Source: Marinobacter sp. BW6 (GTDB taxonomy: Bacteria; Pseudomonadota; Gammaproteobacteria; Pseudomonadales; Oleiphilaceae). From it: DNA of 64,000 bases. The notes beneath the pieces were generated by a model that was given only the letters and a program-made list of their open reading frames with translations, ran no database searches and was not told the DNA's origin. Of this stretch, positions 8,066-15,689 are shown one piece after another (position 1 is the stretch's first letter; the number at the start of each line of letters is the position of its first letter). The translations under genes were made by a program, and so were the position numbers. The DNA is taken from the NCBI RefSeq assembly GCF_008107725.1, contig NZ_VIRN01000064.1, positions 186,001 to 250,000 of the forward strand, written 5' to 3'.

Positions 8066-10896
8066 CACCAGGCCTCCAGGGCATCACGCACCTCGGACGC
8101 CGTTGCGAGAGCCAGCGCCTTTTCAGCCTGTTGTCGGGCGCTTTCAAGGTTTAGGCCGCGAATACAGGCCTTCACCAGGGGCACCCGACGACTGGTTACA
8201 GACAGCTCGTCGACATCCAGCCCGACCAGAACCGGAATCGCCTGGGGATCTGAGGCCAGCTCCCCGCATACCCCGACCCAGCGGTCGTGGGCGTGCGCCG
8301 CCTCCACGGTCATCCGAATCAGCCGCAATACTGACGGGTGCAGACCGTCTGATTCAGCCGAAAGCTGCCCGTGGCCACGGTCGATGGCCAGGGTGTACTG
8401 GGTAAGGTCGTTGGTGCCAACGGAAAAGAAATCCACCTCCGGCGCCAGGGTCGACGCAAGCAATGCGCAGGAGGGCACTTCTATCATCACGCCAACCTGA
8501 ACATCACTGGCGGCCACCTCCGCCTGCACTTGGGAGACAATTGCCCTGGCAGCCCTGAACTCTTCCACATCCTTGACCATGGGGAACATGATGCGCAGGG
8601 GCCGGTCGCCGGCGGCGGTCAGCAGCGCCCGCACCTGAGTTTCGAGGATATCCGGGCGAGTCAATGACAACCGGATACCGCGCATGCCCAGAAACGGATT
8701 GTCCTCCTGGGGCAACGGCCAGTAATCCAGAGGCTTGTCGCCGCCCACATCCAGAGTACGGGCTACCAGCGGCAGGCCGTTCAAGGCATCGAACGCGTGT
8801 TGGTATTCACTCACCTGGGTGGCCAGATCCGGCGCTTCCGGATGGGCCATAAAAATGAACTCGGTACGGAGCAGGCCAACACCGTCGGCGCCCCGTTCCA
8901 CAGCATCCGGGGTGTGGGCGGTGTTACCCAGATTGGCGCAGACTTCGATGGTATGGCCATCTACGGTGGTAGCCGGCTGATTGCGGTTCTCATGAGCTTC
9001 GGCCTGCAACGCGTCCAGTTGTTGCAAACGGCGACGGATCTTCTCGCAGCGTTCGGCCCCGGGGTTCGGCACCAGGCAACCCCGTTCGCCATCCACCACC
9101 AGATCGGAGCCATTCAGGATTGTCAGTATTCGCTCGCCGGCACCCACGACCGCAGGCAGCCCCAGGGCTCGGGCCAAAATCGCACTGTGGGACGTCGCTC
9201 CCCCGCGGGCTGTGACGAGGCCACGCACCCTGGTGGTATCCAGCCGAGCCACATCCGATGGCCCGAGATCGTCAGCCACCAAGATATAGGTAGTGTCCGG
9301 CGGCGTCGGCATGGCCACGCCACAGAGGTTGGCCAGGACCCGGCGCCCGACGTCCCGCAGGTCCGCGGCACGTTCGGCCAGCAAACGGTCAGCCAGTGCT
9401 TCCTGGGCCCGCGCCGCGGTATCAATGGCTTTCCACCACCCCGCTTCGGCAGAGGCCCCTTCGTTGATTGCCTCCAGCGTAGCCTGATACAGGTCCTCAT
9501 CCTGGAGCATTTCCACATGCACCGAAAGAATTGGCGCAGCTTCACCACCTTCAGCTTGCCGGATCAGGGTCCGGAGCTGACCCTCGGCCTCATCCATGGC
9601 CCGGTTAAGGCGCTGGATCTGCTGCTCACTGTCCGCGGCCGACTCCGGATACTCCAGCACCGGCTGACGCATCACAAACGCAGGCGCCAGCGCCAGCCCC
9701 GGTGACGCGGCCACGGCTTTCACCGGCTGGTCATCGACCAGTGGTTCCGAGGGTTGAGTCGCGGGTTCCGTGGTTTGCTGCTCGGCTTGGCGCAACGGCG
9801 CGACCTTTTCACCCAGACCATCCTCAACGGCTTTGGTCAGAGCGTTAATGGCCTGCTCAGCCTCCTCCCCCGTTGCCGACAGCAGAAGCATCTGGCCCCG
9901 GCGGGCGCCCAGTCCAATCACCCGGGTCAGGCTGGTGGCGGACACCGCACTGCCGTCACCCTCAAGCAAGCGAATCCGGATGCCGGCATTGTGTCGGCGG
10001 GCCTCCTGAACCAGTTGCTTTGCGGGTCGGGCATGCAGCCCGTGGGTATTGAGTAGCCTTACCTTGGCGGTGACCGCATCAGCAGCCTCACCAGACAGTC
10101 TGGCCAGCACAGCCTCGGCACTCAGGCCGTCAATGGGTTCATTACGGGCCAGGAAGTTATCAATGCGATCGAGCAGGTCATGACATTCGTCACCGGGACC
10201 GGCCAGGCAGAACACGCCCCGCAGGTCCGGCGTTGCCCGCCTGGGTGTCGCCAGGGACAGGGTCGGCCTCCGGGCACCAACAGTATGATGGGTCAGCCAG
10301 AAACCCTGGCCGAGGGCCACTGGCGGCTGACCGATAATGCTGGCCAGAAACTCGGTGTCCACACAGCGCAGGCTCTGCAGGCGGGCGGCGGCAATCAGGG
10401 ACAGCTCATTTGGAGTGGAAGCATCGATGCCCAGGCACAGGGTTTCGCTGTCGCATTTGGCCACCGCCGGAGCTTTGGAGAGCAGGGCAACCAGCTCGGC
10501 GGCATCCGTGGCCCGGCCCAATTTCTCCGCCAGCCCGGGCTTGTCCAACACGCGCGTCAGGTGGCGGAGAATATCCAGGTGTTCGTCAGACTGGGCCGCA
10601 ATAGCCACCAGGACATGCACCCGGGCATTGTCGTGCCAGGTGATGCCCTCGGGGAACTGAACAATGCGGATACCGGTTTTGAGAACGGCATCCCGGCTTT
10701 CCGGTGTACCGTGGGGAATGGCAATGCCGTTACCCAGTACCGTGGACGATTGCTGTTCACGGACCTTCATTCCGGCCAGGTAATCGGGGGATGTTCGGCC
10801 GGCGGCCTCAAGATCCCGGGCTGCCTGTTGCAGTGCGTCTTGCCAGTCAGAGGCAGTGGCACCCAGTCGAACGTCATTGGCAGTCAGCGTCAGCAT
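8065..10896 (-). CDS. fruB: Fused PTS EIIA(Fru)-HPr-EI phosphotransferase
   Basis: A 943-residue cytosolic protein carrying a whole phosphorelay. Residues 1-145 are a fructose EIIA domain with the phospho-histidine in IPHGT (H62). Residues about 150-265 form a linker/degenerate domain. Residues 275-365 are an HPr-like domain with GLHARPA (H288). From about residue 390 the chain is enzyme I, with the active His in GGATSHSAI (H570), the PEP-binding [10 protein letters not shown] and GVMIEVP segments and the GVCGELA cysteine near the end. It would take phosphate from PEP and pass it to FruA. Such EI-HPr-EIIA fusions are known in pseudomonads. It is first in fruBKA, and GAGG lies about 8 bases before the ATG. 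Confidence 0.95.
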   Translation of the reverse strand: MLTLTANDVRLGATASDWQDALQQAARDLEAAGRTSPDYLAGMKVREQQSSTVLGNGIAIPHGTPESRDAVLKTGIRIVQFPEGITWHDNARVHVLVAIAAQSDEHLDILRHLTRVLDKPGLAEKLGRATDAAELVALLSKAPAVAKCDSETLCLGIDASTPNELSLIAAARLQSLRCVDTEFLASIIGQPPVALGQGFWLTHHTVGARRPTLSLATPRRATPDLRGVFCLAGPGDECHDLLDRIDNFLARNEPIDGLSAEAVLARLSGEAADAVTAKVRLLNTHGLHARPAKQLVQEARRHNAGIRIRLLEGDGSAVSATSLTRVIGLGARRGQMLLLSATGEEAEQAINALTKAVEDGLGEKVAPLRQAEQQTTEPATQPSEPLVDDQPVKAVAASPGLALAPAFVMRQPVLEYPESAADSEQQIQRLNRAMDEAEGQLRTLIRQAEGGEAAPILSVHVEMLQDEDLYQATLEAINEGASAEAGWWKAIDTAARAQEALADRLLAERAADLRDVGRRVLANLCGVAMPTPPDTTYILVADDLGPSDVARLDTTRVRGLVTARGGATSHSAILARALGLPAVVGAGERILTILNGSDLVVDGERGCLVPNPGAERCEKIRRRLQQLDALQAEAHENRNQPATTVDGHTIEVCANLGNTAHTPDAVERGADGVGLLRTEFIFMAHPEAPDLATQVSEYQHAFDALNGLPLVARTLDVGGDKPLDYWPLPQEDNPFLGMRGIRLSLTRPDILETQVRALLTAAGDRPLRIMFPMVKDVEEFRAARAIVSQVQAEVAASDVQVGVMIEVPSCALLASTLAPEVDFFSVGTNDLTQYTLAIDRGHGQLSAESDGLHPSVLRLIRMTVEAAHAHDRWVGVCGELASDPQAIPVLVGLDVDELSVTSRRVPLVKACIRGLNLESARQQAEKALALATASEVRDALEAW

Positions 10897-10963
10897 GATC
10901 GTTGCCTCGCTTTTTGTTTTGATACTGCGTCTTTGTTTCGATACCGCGTATCAGTTTTTGTTT

Positions 10964-10979
10964 GCTGAATCGTGTCAGC
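10964..10979. promoter_or_regulatory. Predicted FruR/Cra operator between fruB and fruR
   Basis: GCTGAATCGTGTCAGC differs at one base from a symmetric Cra/FruR site (GCTGAATCGTTTCAGC). It lies 68 bases upstream of fruB and 70 upstream of the fruR ATG chosen here, so it could control both. A second half-site, TGAATCG, occurs at 11030-11036 close to the fruR start. Two GATACNGCGT direct repeats (10921 and 10940) are also present; their role is unknown. Confidence 0.72.
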
Positions 10980-11048
10980 ATGCTTAAAATCGATGATGAA
11001 ACAGATATGATCAGAAATCAAGCAATCTTTGAATCGGAGCTGCCGTCC

Positions 11049-12041
11049 ATGACCCTTGCGGAACTTGCCCGGCTTGCCGGCGTATCAAGAACCACGGCCA
11101 GCTATGTCATTAACGGCCAGGGGGCTGCCCGACGCATCAAACCGGACACCATCGAGAAGGTCCTTGCAGTGGCTCAGGCCCATGACTTTCAGGTGGACAC
11201 TCAGGCGGCCGCCCTGCGGGGCGGGGCCAGCCGGACCCTTGGGTTTATCCTGCCTGACCTTGAGAACACCAGCTATGCACGCCTGGCCAAATTGCTTGAA
11301 CAGGGCGCGAGAGCGAGAGGCTATCAGCTCCTGATTGCCGGTTCTGATGATGACCCTGAGACCGAAAAATCCCTGGCCCGAGCCCTGAAAGCCAGGCGCT
11401 GCGACGCCCTGATTGTCGCCAGCGCCCTGGCACTGGACGACCCCTTCTATCTCCAACTGCAGAAAGATGGTCTACCGGTGATTGCCGTTGATCGTGCCCA
11501 GTCTCCGGACCAGATCCGATGCGTGGTCAGCAACAACCGCGCAGCAGCCGAAATACTGACTCGTTCCGTGCTGGATGCGGAAACCGCCACCATCGCCTGG
11601 CTGGACGCGGTGCCGGAGCTTGCCATGACCCGCGAGCGACGGGAGGGTTTTCTGGCGGCCGCAAATGAGGCTGGCATTGCCCCGCTGGTGGAAAGCGGCC
11701 CTCATTACGATCGCGCCTCTGGCGCTACCATGATGAACCGGATTATGCGGGAGCATGGTTTGCCAGATGCTCTGGTTACAGCCTCTTACACGCTACTTCA
11801 AGGGGTTCTGGATGTGTTGCTGGAACTGCCCGGCGGACTACCGGAAAAGTTACGCCTGGCCACCTTCGGTGATGACCGCCTGCTGGATTTTTTGCCACTG
11901 CCGGTCAATTCACTGCCCCAGGACCACGAGGCCATCGCCAATGCGACTCTGGATCAGGCATTTTCAGCCATTGGGGAGAACGGATCTGCAGGGACCACCA
12001 CGATAAATCGGAAACTCAAGAAACGTCCCGCTACCAGATAG
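11049..12041 (+). CDS. fruR: LacI-family fructose operon repressor FruR/Cra
   Basis: A 330-residue DNA-binding regulator. The LacI-type helix-turn-helix is at the very N-terminus (MTLAELARLAGVSRTTASYV), followed by hinge and a periplasmic-binding-protein-like effector domain (TLGFILPDLENTSYARL onward). FruR/Cra proteins of this type usually respond to fructose 1-phosphate, the product of FruA. I start it at 11049, where GGAG sits 9 bases upstream and the HTH begins at once as in other FruR proteins. The frame is open back to a TTG at 10962, but that start would place the predicted operator inside the gene. It is divergent from fruBKA. Confidence 0.93.
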   Translation: MTLAELARLAGVSRTTASYVINGQGAARRIKPDTIEKVLAVAQAHDFQVDTQAAALRGGASRTLGFILPDLENTSYARLAKLLEQGARARGYQLLIAGSDDDPETEKSLARALKARRCDALIVASALALDDPFYLQLQKDGLPVIAVDRAQSPDQIRCVVSNNRAAAEILTRSVLDAETATIAWLDAVPELAMTRERREGFLAAANEAGIAPLVESGPHYDRASGATMMNRIMREHGLPDALVTASYTLLQGVLDVLLELPGGLPEKLRLATFGDDRLLDFLPLPVNSLPQDHEAIANATLDQAFSAIGENGSAGTTTINRKLKKRPATR

Positions 12042-12194
12042 AAGAAAGATCAGCGGTCCATGGTAGTGTTACAGTCGGGATGCCTGTTGTGTGTTAGCGT
12101 CTTACGATGATCGACTGGCGCGGGCAAATCCGGCATTGATCACTTGCACAAGGGGAATGTGCCCATCATCGACAGCCTCACTAGGGAGGTAACT

Positions 12195-12917
12195 ATGTCT
12201 GACGCACCAACCTTCCCCGAACAAAATCACCTTCTGGCTGCCTTGCCAGAGCGTGCACAGGAACGAATTTTTCCTAAGCTGAAACTGGTTGAACTGAAAC
12301 TGGGTGAGATTATCTATGAATCGGGGCAGCCTATCGAGTTCGTCTATTTTCCCACCAACTGCATCATTTCGCTGCTGTACGTGATGATCAACGGTTCCTC
12401 TGCTGAAATTTCGGTGGTGGGAAACGAGGGCATGGCCGGTATTGCGGTTTTCATGGGCGGCGACAGCACGCCCAGCCGAACGGTTGTGCAAAGCCAGGGA
12501 TCTGCCTACCGACTGCCTGCTCAAGAACTCAAAACCGAGTTCAACAACAACCCTGAGGTCAGGGTGCTAACCCTGAGATACACTCAGGCGCTGATCACCC
12601 AGATGTCCCAGACGGCCGTTTGTAACCGCCACCATTCGATCGACCAGCAACTGTGCCGCTGGTTACTACTTTCCCTTGACCGGATCCCGGGCAACAGCCT
12701 GACCATGACCCAGGAACTCATTGCCAACATGCTGGGAGTCCGTCGTGAGGGAGTTACCGAAGCCGCTGGCAAACTGCAGAAACTGGGTATTATCGAGTAC
12801 CATCGAGGACACATTACCGTCCTGGACAGACCACAACTCGAAGCACTCTCCTGTGAATGTTACAAGGTGGTCAAGCGGGAGACAGACCGCCTTGTCGCCA
12901 GCGGTCCGCCAGTCTAG
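12195..12917 (+). CDS. Crp/Fnr-family transcriptional regulator
   Basis: A 240-residue regulator with a cyclic-nucleotide-binding-like beta-roll (about residues 15-130, with VGNEGMAGIAVFMGGD) and a C-terminal winged helix (about 160-215, MTQELIANMLGVRREGVTEAA). The FNR-type N-terminal iron-sulfur cysteines are absent and the nucleotide-contact motif of CRP is not conserved, so the ligand is unknown. GGAGG at 12185 fixes the ATG at 12195; the frame extends upstream to 12144 without such a site. Its TAG stop shares the palindrome CTAG with the stop of the convergent GGDEF gene. Confidence 0.9.
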   Translation: MSDAPTFPEQNHLLAALPERAQERIFPKLKLVELKLGEIIYESGQPIEFVYFPTNCIISLLYVMINGSSAEISVVGNEGMAGIAVFMGGDSTPSRTVVQSQGSAYRLPAQELKTEFNNNPEVRVLTLRYTQALITQMSQTAVCNRHHSIDQQLCRWLLLSLDRIPGNSLTMTQELIANMLGVRREGVTEAAGKLQKLGIIEYHRGHITVLDRPQLEALSCECYKVVKRETDRLVASGPPV

Positions 12918-14272
12918 AGCAGGAGCGGCAAGATCTTCGGGCTTCCATCCATCGGGCGCCGGTTGAGCGTCTTCACCCGGTACATGGCACTGTCGGCGGT
13001 TTTCAGAAGAGAATCAGCGGTCTCTCCGTTATCAGGATAAACACTCACTCCGATACTGAGCTGAAGTGACACTTCATGGCCGCCGATTACGATTGGAACG
13101 CCAGCGGCTTCACGTATTTTATCGGCAACGGCAAAGGCATGATCCGGCTGGGCGATTTCGGCCAACAACACCACAAACTCATCCCCGCCATACCGACACA
13201 CGGTATCCGCTGCCCTCACGCAACTTTTCAGTTTTTCAGCCATGGCAGTCAGAATTATGTCTCCACTGTCGTGACCTAGAGCGTCATTGATACTCTTGAA
13301 ATTATCCAGATCAATGAACAAGACCGCCATCTGGGCACCGTGTCGCCGGGCCAGTGACAGCGATTGATCAAAGCGCTCATAAAACGCACTGCGATTGTGC
13401 AGCCCGGTCAGTTCATCATGTTGTGCAAGGTGTTCCATTCGGGCAGTGGTTGCCCGGGAAAAGCGGGCGTCATGAAATACAATCACGGCGCCTACCACCG
13501 CTCCATGGCGGTTGTGGATGGGCGCTGCAGAGTCTTCAATCGCCAACTCCACACCATTCCTGGCCACCAGCAGAGCGTTTGCCTCCAGAGCAACAATACT
13601 GTCCGACAGGATTGCCCGCCTTGCAGGATCGGGCGTGGTTTTGTGCGTCTTTGCGTCCACTACGTGAAAAATCTCACTCAGGGGGCGACCAATGGCTTCC
13701 TGTCGACTGAAACCGGTCAGCGTTTCCGCCACCATATTCATGTAAGACACACGACCGTCGATATCCGTACTCAATACAGCGTCACCAATCGAGTCGAGAG
13801 TCACCTGCGCCCGCTCTTTCTCATCGAACAGCTGCTCCTCGGCTTTCTTCCGGGCTTCCTCATGGGCTTTATAGGTACTGATATCCTCGACCGTATGCAC
13901 GTAGCCGTGCCCCGGCACGCCATCTGTCAGCAGGGCAGCGTTGCGACGGGTCCAGATAACGTGGCCGTTAGCGCACTTCAATCGGGCTTCACAGAGGAAA
14001 GGCCGATGGCCGAGAACCGCCTTTTCCCAGTGCTGAAGTGTCTTTTCATGATCCTGTGGGTGAATAACAGAGCTCCAATGCGATCCGATCAGCTCCTCGG
14101 CGCTCCAGCCACAGAGTTTTTGATACGCGGTATTGCTGTATAGGCATTTGCCATTTCGATCGGTCACCAATATTCCCAGGGGCAACACATCGCCCAGCGG
14201 GATACCTTTGCCAGGACCCGAGCTTGCCTGGGTATCTGCCGCCAGCGGAAAGTAATCTCTGTAGCGCAGCAT
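12914..14272 (-). CDS. PAS-PAS-GGDEF diguanylate cyclase
   Basis: A 452-residue cytosolic protein. Two PAS domains (about residues 28-135 and 155-270, joined by a charged helix) precede a GGDEF domain (about 282-440). GGDEF is intact at 362-366, with an RxxD inhibitory site (RAAD, 353-356) exactly five residues before it, so it should synthesise cyclic-di-GMP with product feedback. No membrane segment or EAL domain is present. It is 12 bases downstream of the OmpA-like lipoprotein gene on the same strand, so the two may be cotranscribed, which would link an envelope protein to c-di-GMP output. That link is an inference. Confidence 0.93.
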   Translation of the reverse strand: MLRYRDYFPLAADTQASSGPGKGIPLGDVLPLGILVTDRNGKCLYSNTAYQKLCGWSAEELIGSHWSSVIHPQDHEKTLQHWEKAVLGHRPFLCEARLKCANGHVIWTRRNAALLTDGVPGHGYVHTVEDISTYKAHEEARKKAEEQLFDEKERAQVTLDSIGDAVLSTDIDGRVSYMNMVAETLTGFSRQEAIGRPLSEIFHVVDAKTHKTTPDPARRAILSDSIVALEANALLVARNGVELAIEDSAAPIHNRHGAVVGAVIVFHDARFSRATTARMEHLAQHDELTGLHNRSAFYERFDQSLSLARRHGAQMAVLFIDLDNFKSINDALGHDSGDIILTAMAEKLKSCVRAADTVCRYGGDEFVVLLAEIAQPDHAFAVADKIREAAGVPIVIGGHEVSLQLSIGVSVYPDNGETADSLLKTADSAMYRVKTLNRRPMDGSPKILPLLL

Positions 14273-14284
14273 GGTATCTCCTTA

Positions 14285-14848
14285 TTATTCGTTTTCGATC
14301 ACAACTTCAACACGGCGGTTCTGCTGGCGACCCATTGCGGTTTCGTTGCTGGTAACAGGGCGTTCAAACCCGAATCCAGATACCGAAAGTCTCCGGCTAT
14401 CGATGCCACGATTGATAAGGAACCTCCGAACCGACTCAGCCCGTTGACGGGACAAAGTCTCATTAAAACTGGCACTTCCAACGTTGTCGGTATGGCCCTC
14501 AATCAACACCTGGCGATCGGGATACTGGTTGAGAAAACTGACCAGTTCCTCCAGGTTCTGGTTCGTGCCTCCCTGAATCTCCGAACTGCCCGTTGCAAAG
14601 AGTACGTCGCCCAACGTAAGAACCAGTCCCCGCTCGGTGGCCTCGGCCTCAAGGTTCTTCACCTGCCTTTGCAGTTCCTCCGCCTGCAATCGGGCCCGAT
14701 CAGCCTCCTGTGTTCTCGCCGCAAGCCTGGCTGCATCGCGGCGCTCACCCAGTTTCGCCCGCACATCTGCCGAGCCCTCGGGGCTCACAGGCGACATGGC
14801 ACAGGCCATCAGAATCACCGAGGCAAACAACACCAGGGAAACAACCAC
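14285..14848 (-). CDS. OmpA-family peptidoglycan-associated lipoprotein, start region possibly frameshifted
   Basis: The C-terminal two thirds is an OmpA/Pal peptidoglycan-binding domain: GDVLFATGSSEI, IEGHTDNVGSASFN, LSRQRAESVRRFL and NRRVEVVI. The N-terminus has a hydrophobic stretch ending in the lipobox LMAC, so it should be an outer-membrane lipoprotein, followed by a coiled coil (about residues 33-75). In the given frame the only start is GTG at 14848 with no positive n-region. A strong AGGAG plus ATG lies at 14870 but one base out of frame. Removing one G from the GGGG at 14849-14852 would give MNNDIKR joined to VVVSLVLFASVILMAC, a normal signal peptide. Either a natural frameshift or a sequence error is likely. 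Confidence 0.85.
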   Translation of the reverse strand: MVVSLVLFASVILMACAMSPVSPEGSADVRAKLGERRDAARLAARTQEADRARLQAEELQRQVKNLEAEATERGLVLTLGDVLFATGSSEIQGGTNQNLEELVSFLNQYPDRQVLIEGHTDNVGSASFNETLSRQRAESVRRFLINRGIDSRRLSVSGFGFERPVTSNETAMGRQQNRRVEVVIENE

Positions 14849-15095
14849 CCCGTTTTATGTCGTTATTCATAGCAGGGCTCCTTTTGAAACCAAGTGACCC
14901 GAACCAAAACGATCCGACCACACTCCTTGATTCCCACACTAGGCTTCACCGGGTGGACCTTCTGTTCGCTAACACACATAGAAGGACCCACTTTATAAAA
15001 ACACCCCAAGCGCGCTATTCCACCGTCGTAAGGTGGCGTAATATCGAATGGTATGGATCAAACTCAGATTTAAGGTGGGGCATTTAGGAGGGACT

Positions 15096-15689
15096 ATGGC
15101 CGACAATTACAAACACCTGCATGCCAGAAGCCACGAACAGTTGCGTCGCAGTGCCAGGGATCTGATTGATCACGGCGTGCCACCACCCAACCACGGTGGC
15201 TCCCTCAGCGTTGATGCGCTGCATCTGCTTTATGAGCGAGCGAGTACCCCAGAATCTGCAGCGGATGCCCTTAAGCTACTCCACGAACTTCAGACCTATC
15301 AGGTAGAACTTGATCTGCTGTATGAGCAGCTTCGGGCCAATGAACTGGAAACCGTCGAAGAACTGACTCATTACAAATCTCTCTATGAGCTTGCTCCCGC
15401 CGCTTACCTGATCATGGCCAAAGATGGTGAAATCATTGAAGGCAACCAGGCAGCTGGCATTCTGTTTGACCAACCCACCACGGATCTTTCAGGCCAAACC
15501 CTGAGTTCACTTCTTGCTCCGGGCCAGGAGGTTGCCATAGAAATGCTAATCAACCGGCTGGAGGGACCATCGGTAACCGCCGGTTCCGTTGAACTCCCGG
15601 ATCAACGGCGGCTGGCGATCAATGCCAGGCCCAGTAATACCGGTGACAGCATTCTGATGGTTCTGACCGAAGCCAGCACAGGTTCCTGA
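15096..15689 (+). CDS. PAS-domain protein coupled to the CheB-CheR fusion
   Basis: A 197-residue soluble protein. The N-terminal half is helical (LLHELQTYQVELDLLYEQLR), and the C-terminal half is a PAS domain that begins LAPAAYLIMAKDGEIIEGNQ and ends IARPSNT-like strands before LMVLTE. AGGAGG just before the ATG at 15096 fixes the start; an upstream in-frame ATG at 15048 has no such site. Its TGA overlaps the ATG of the next gene as TGATG, so the two products are probably made together and may act in one complex. PAS proteins with this helical front are often next to CheB-CheR fusions, but the signal is not known. Confidence 0.88.
   Translation: MADNYKHLHARSHEQLRRSARDLIDHGVPPPNHGGSLSVDALHLLYERASTPESAADALKLLHELQTYQVELDLLYEQLRANELETVEELTHYKSLYELAPAAYLIMAKDGEIIEGNQAAGILFDQPTTDLSGQTLSSLLAPGQEVAIEMLINRLEGPSVTAGSVELPDQRRLAINARPSNTGDSILMVLTEASTGS

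Noticed and set aside
10962..11048. Upstream TTG start for fruR
   Set aside because: It would put the predicted FruR operator inside the gene, and GGAG with ATG at 11049 gives the normal FruR N-terminus.
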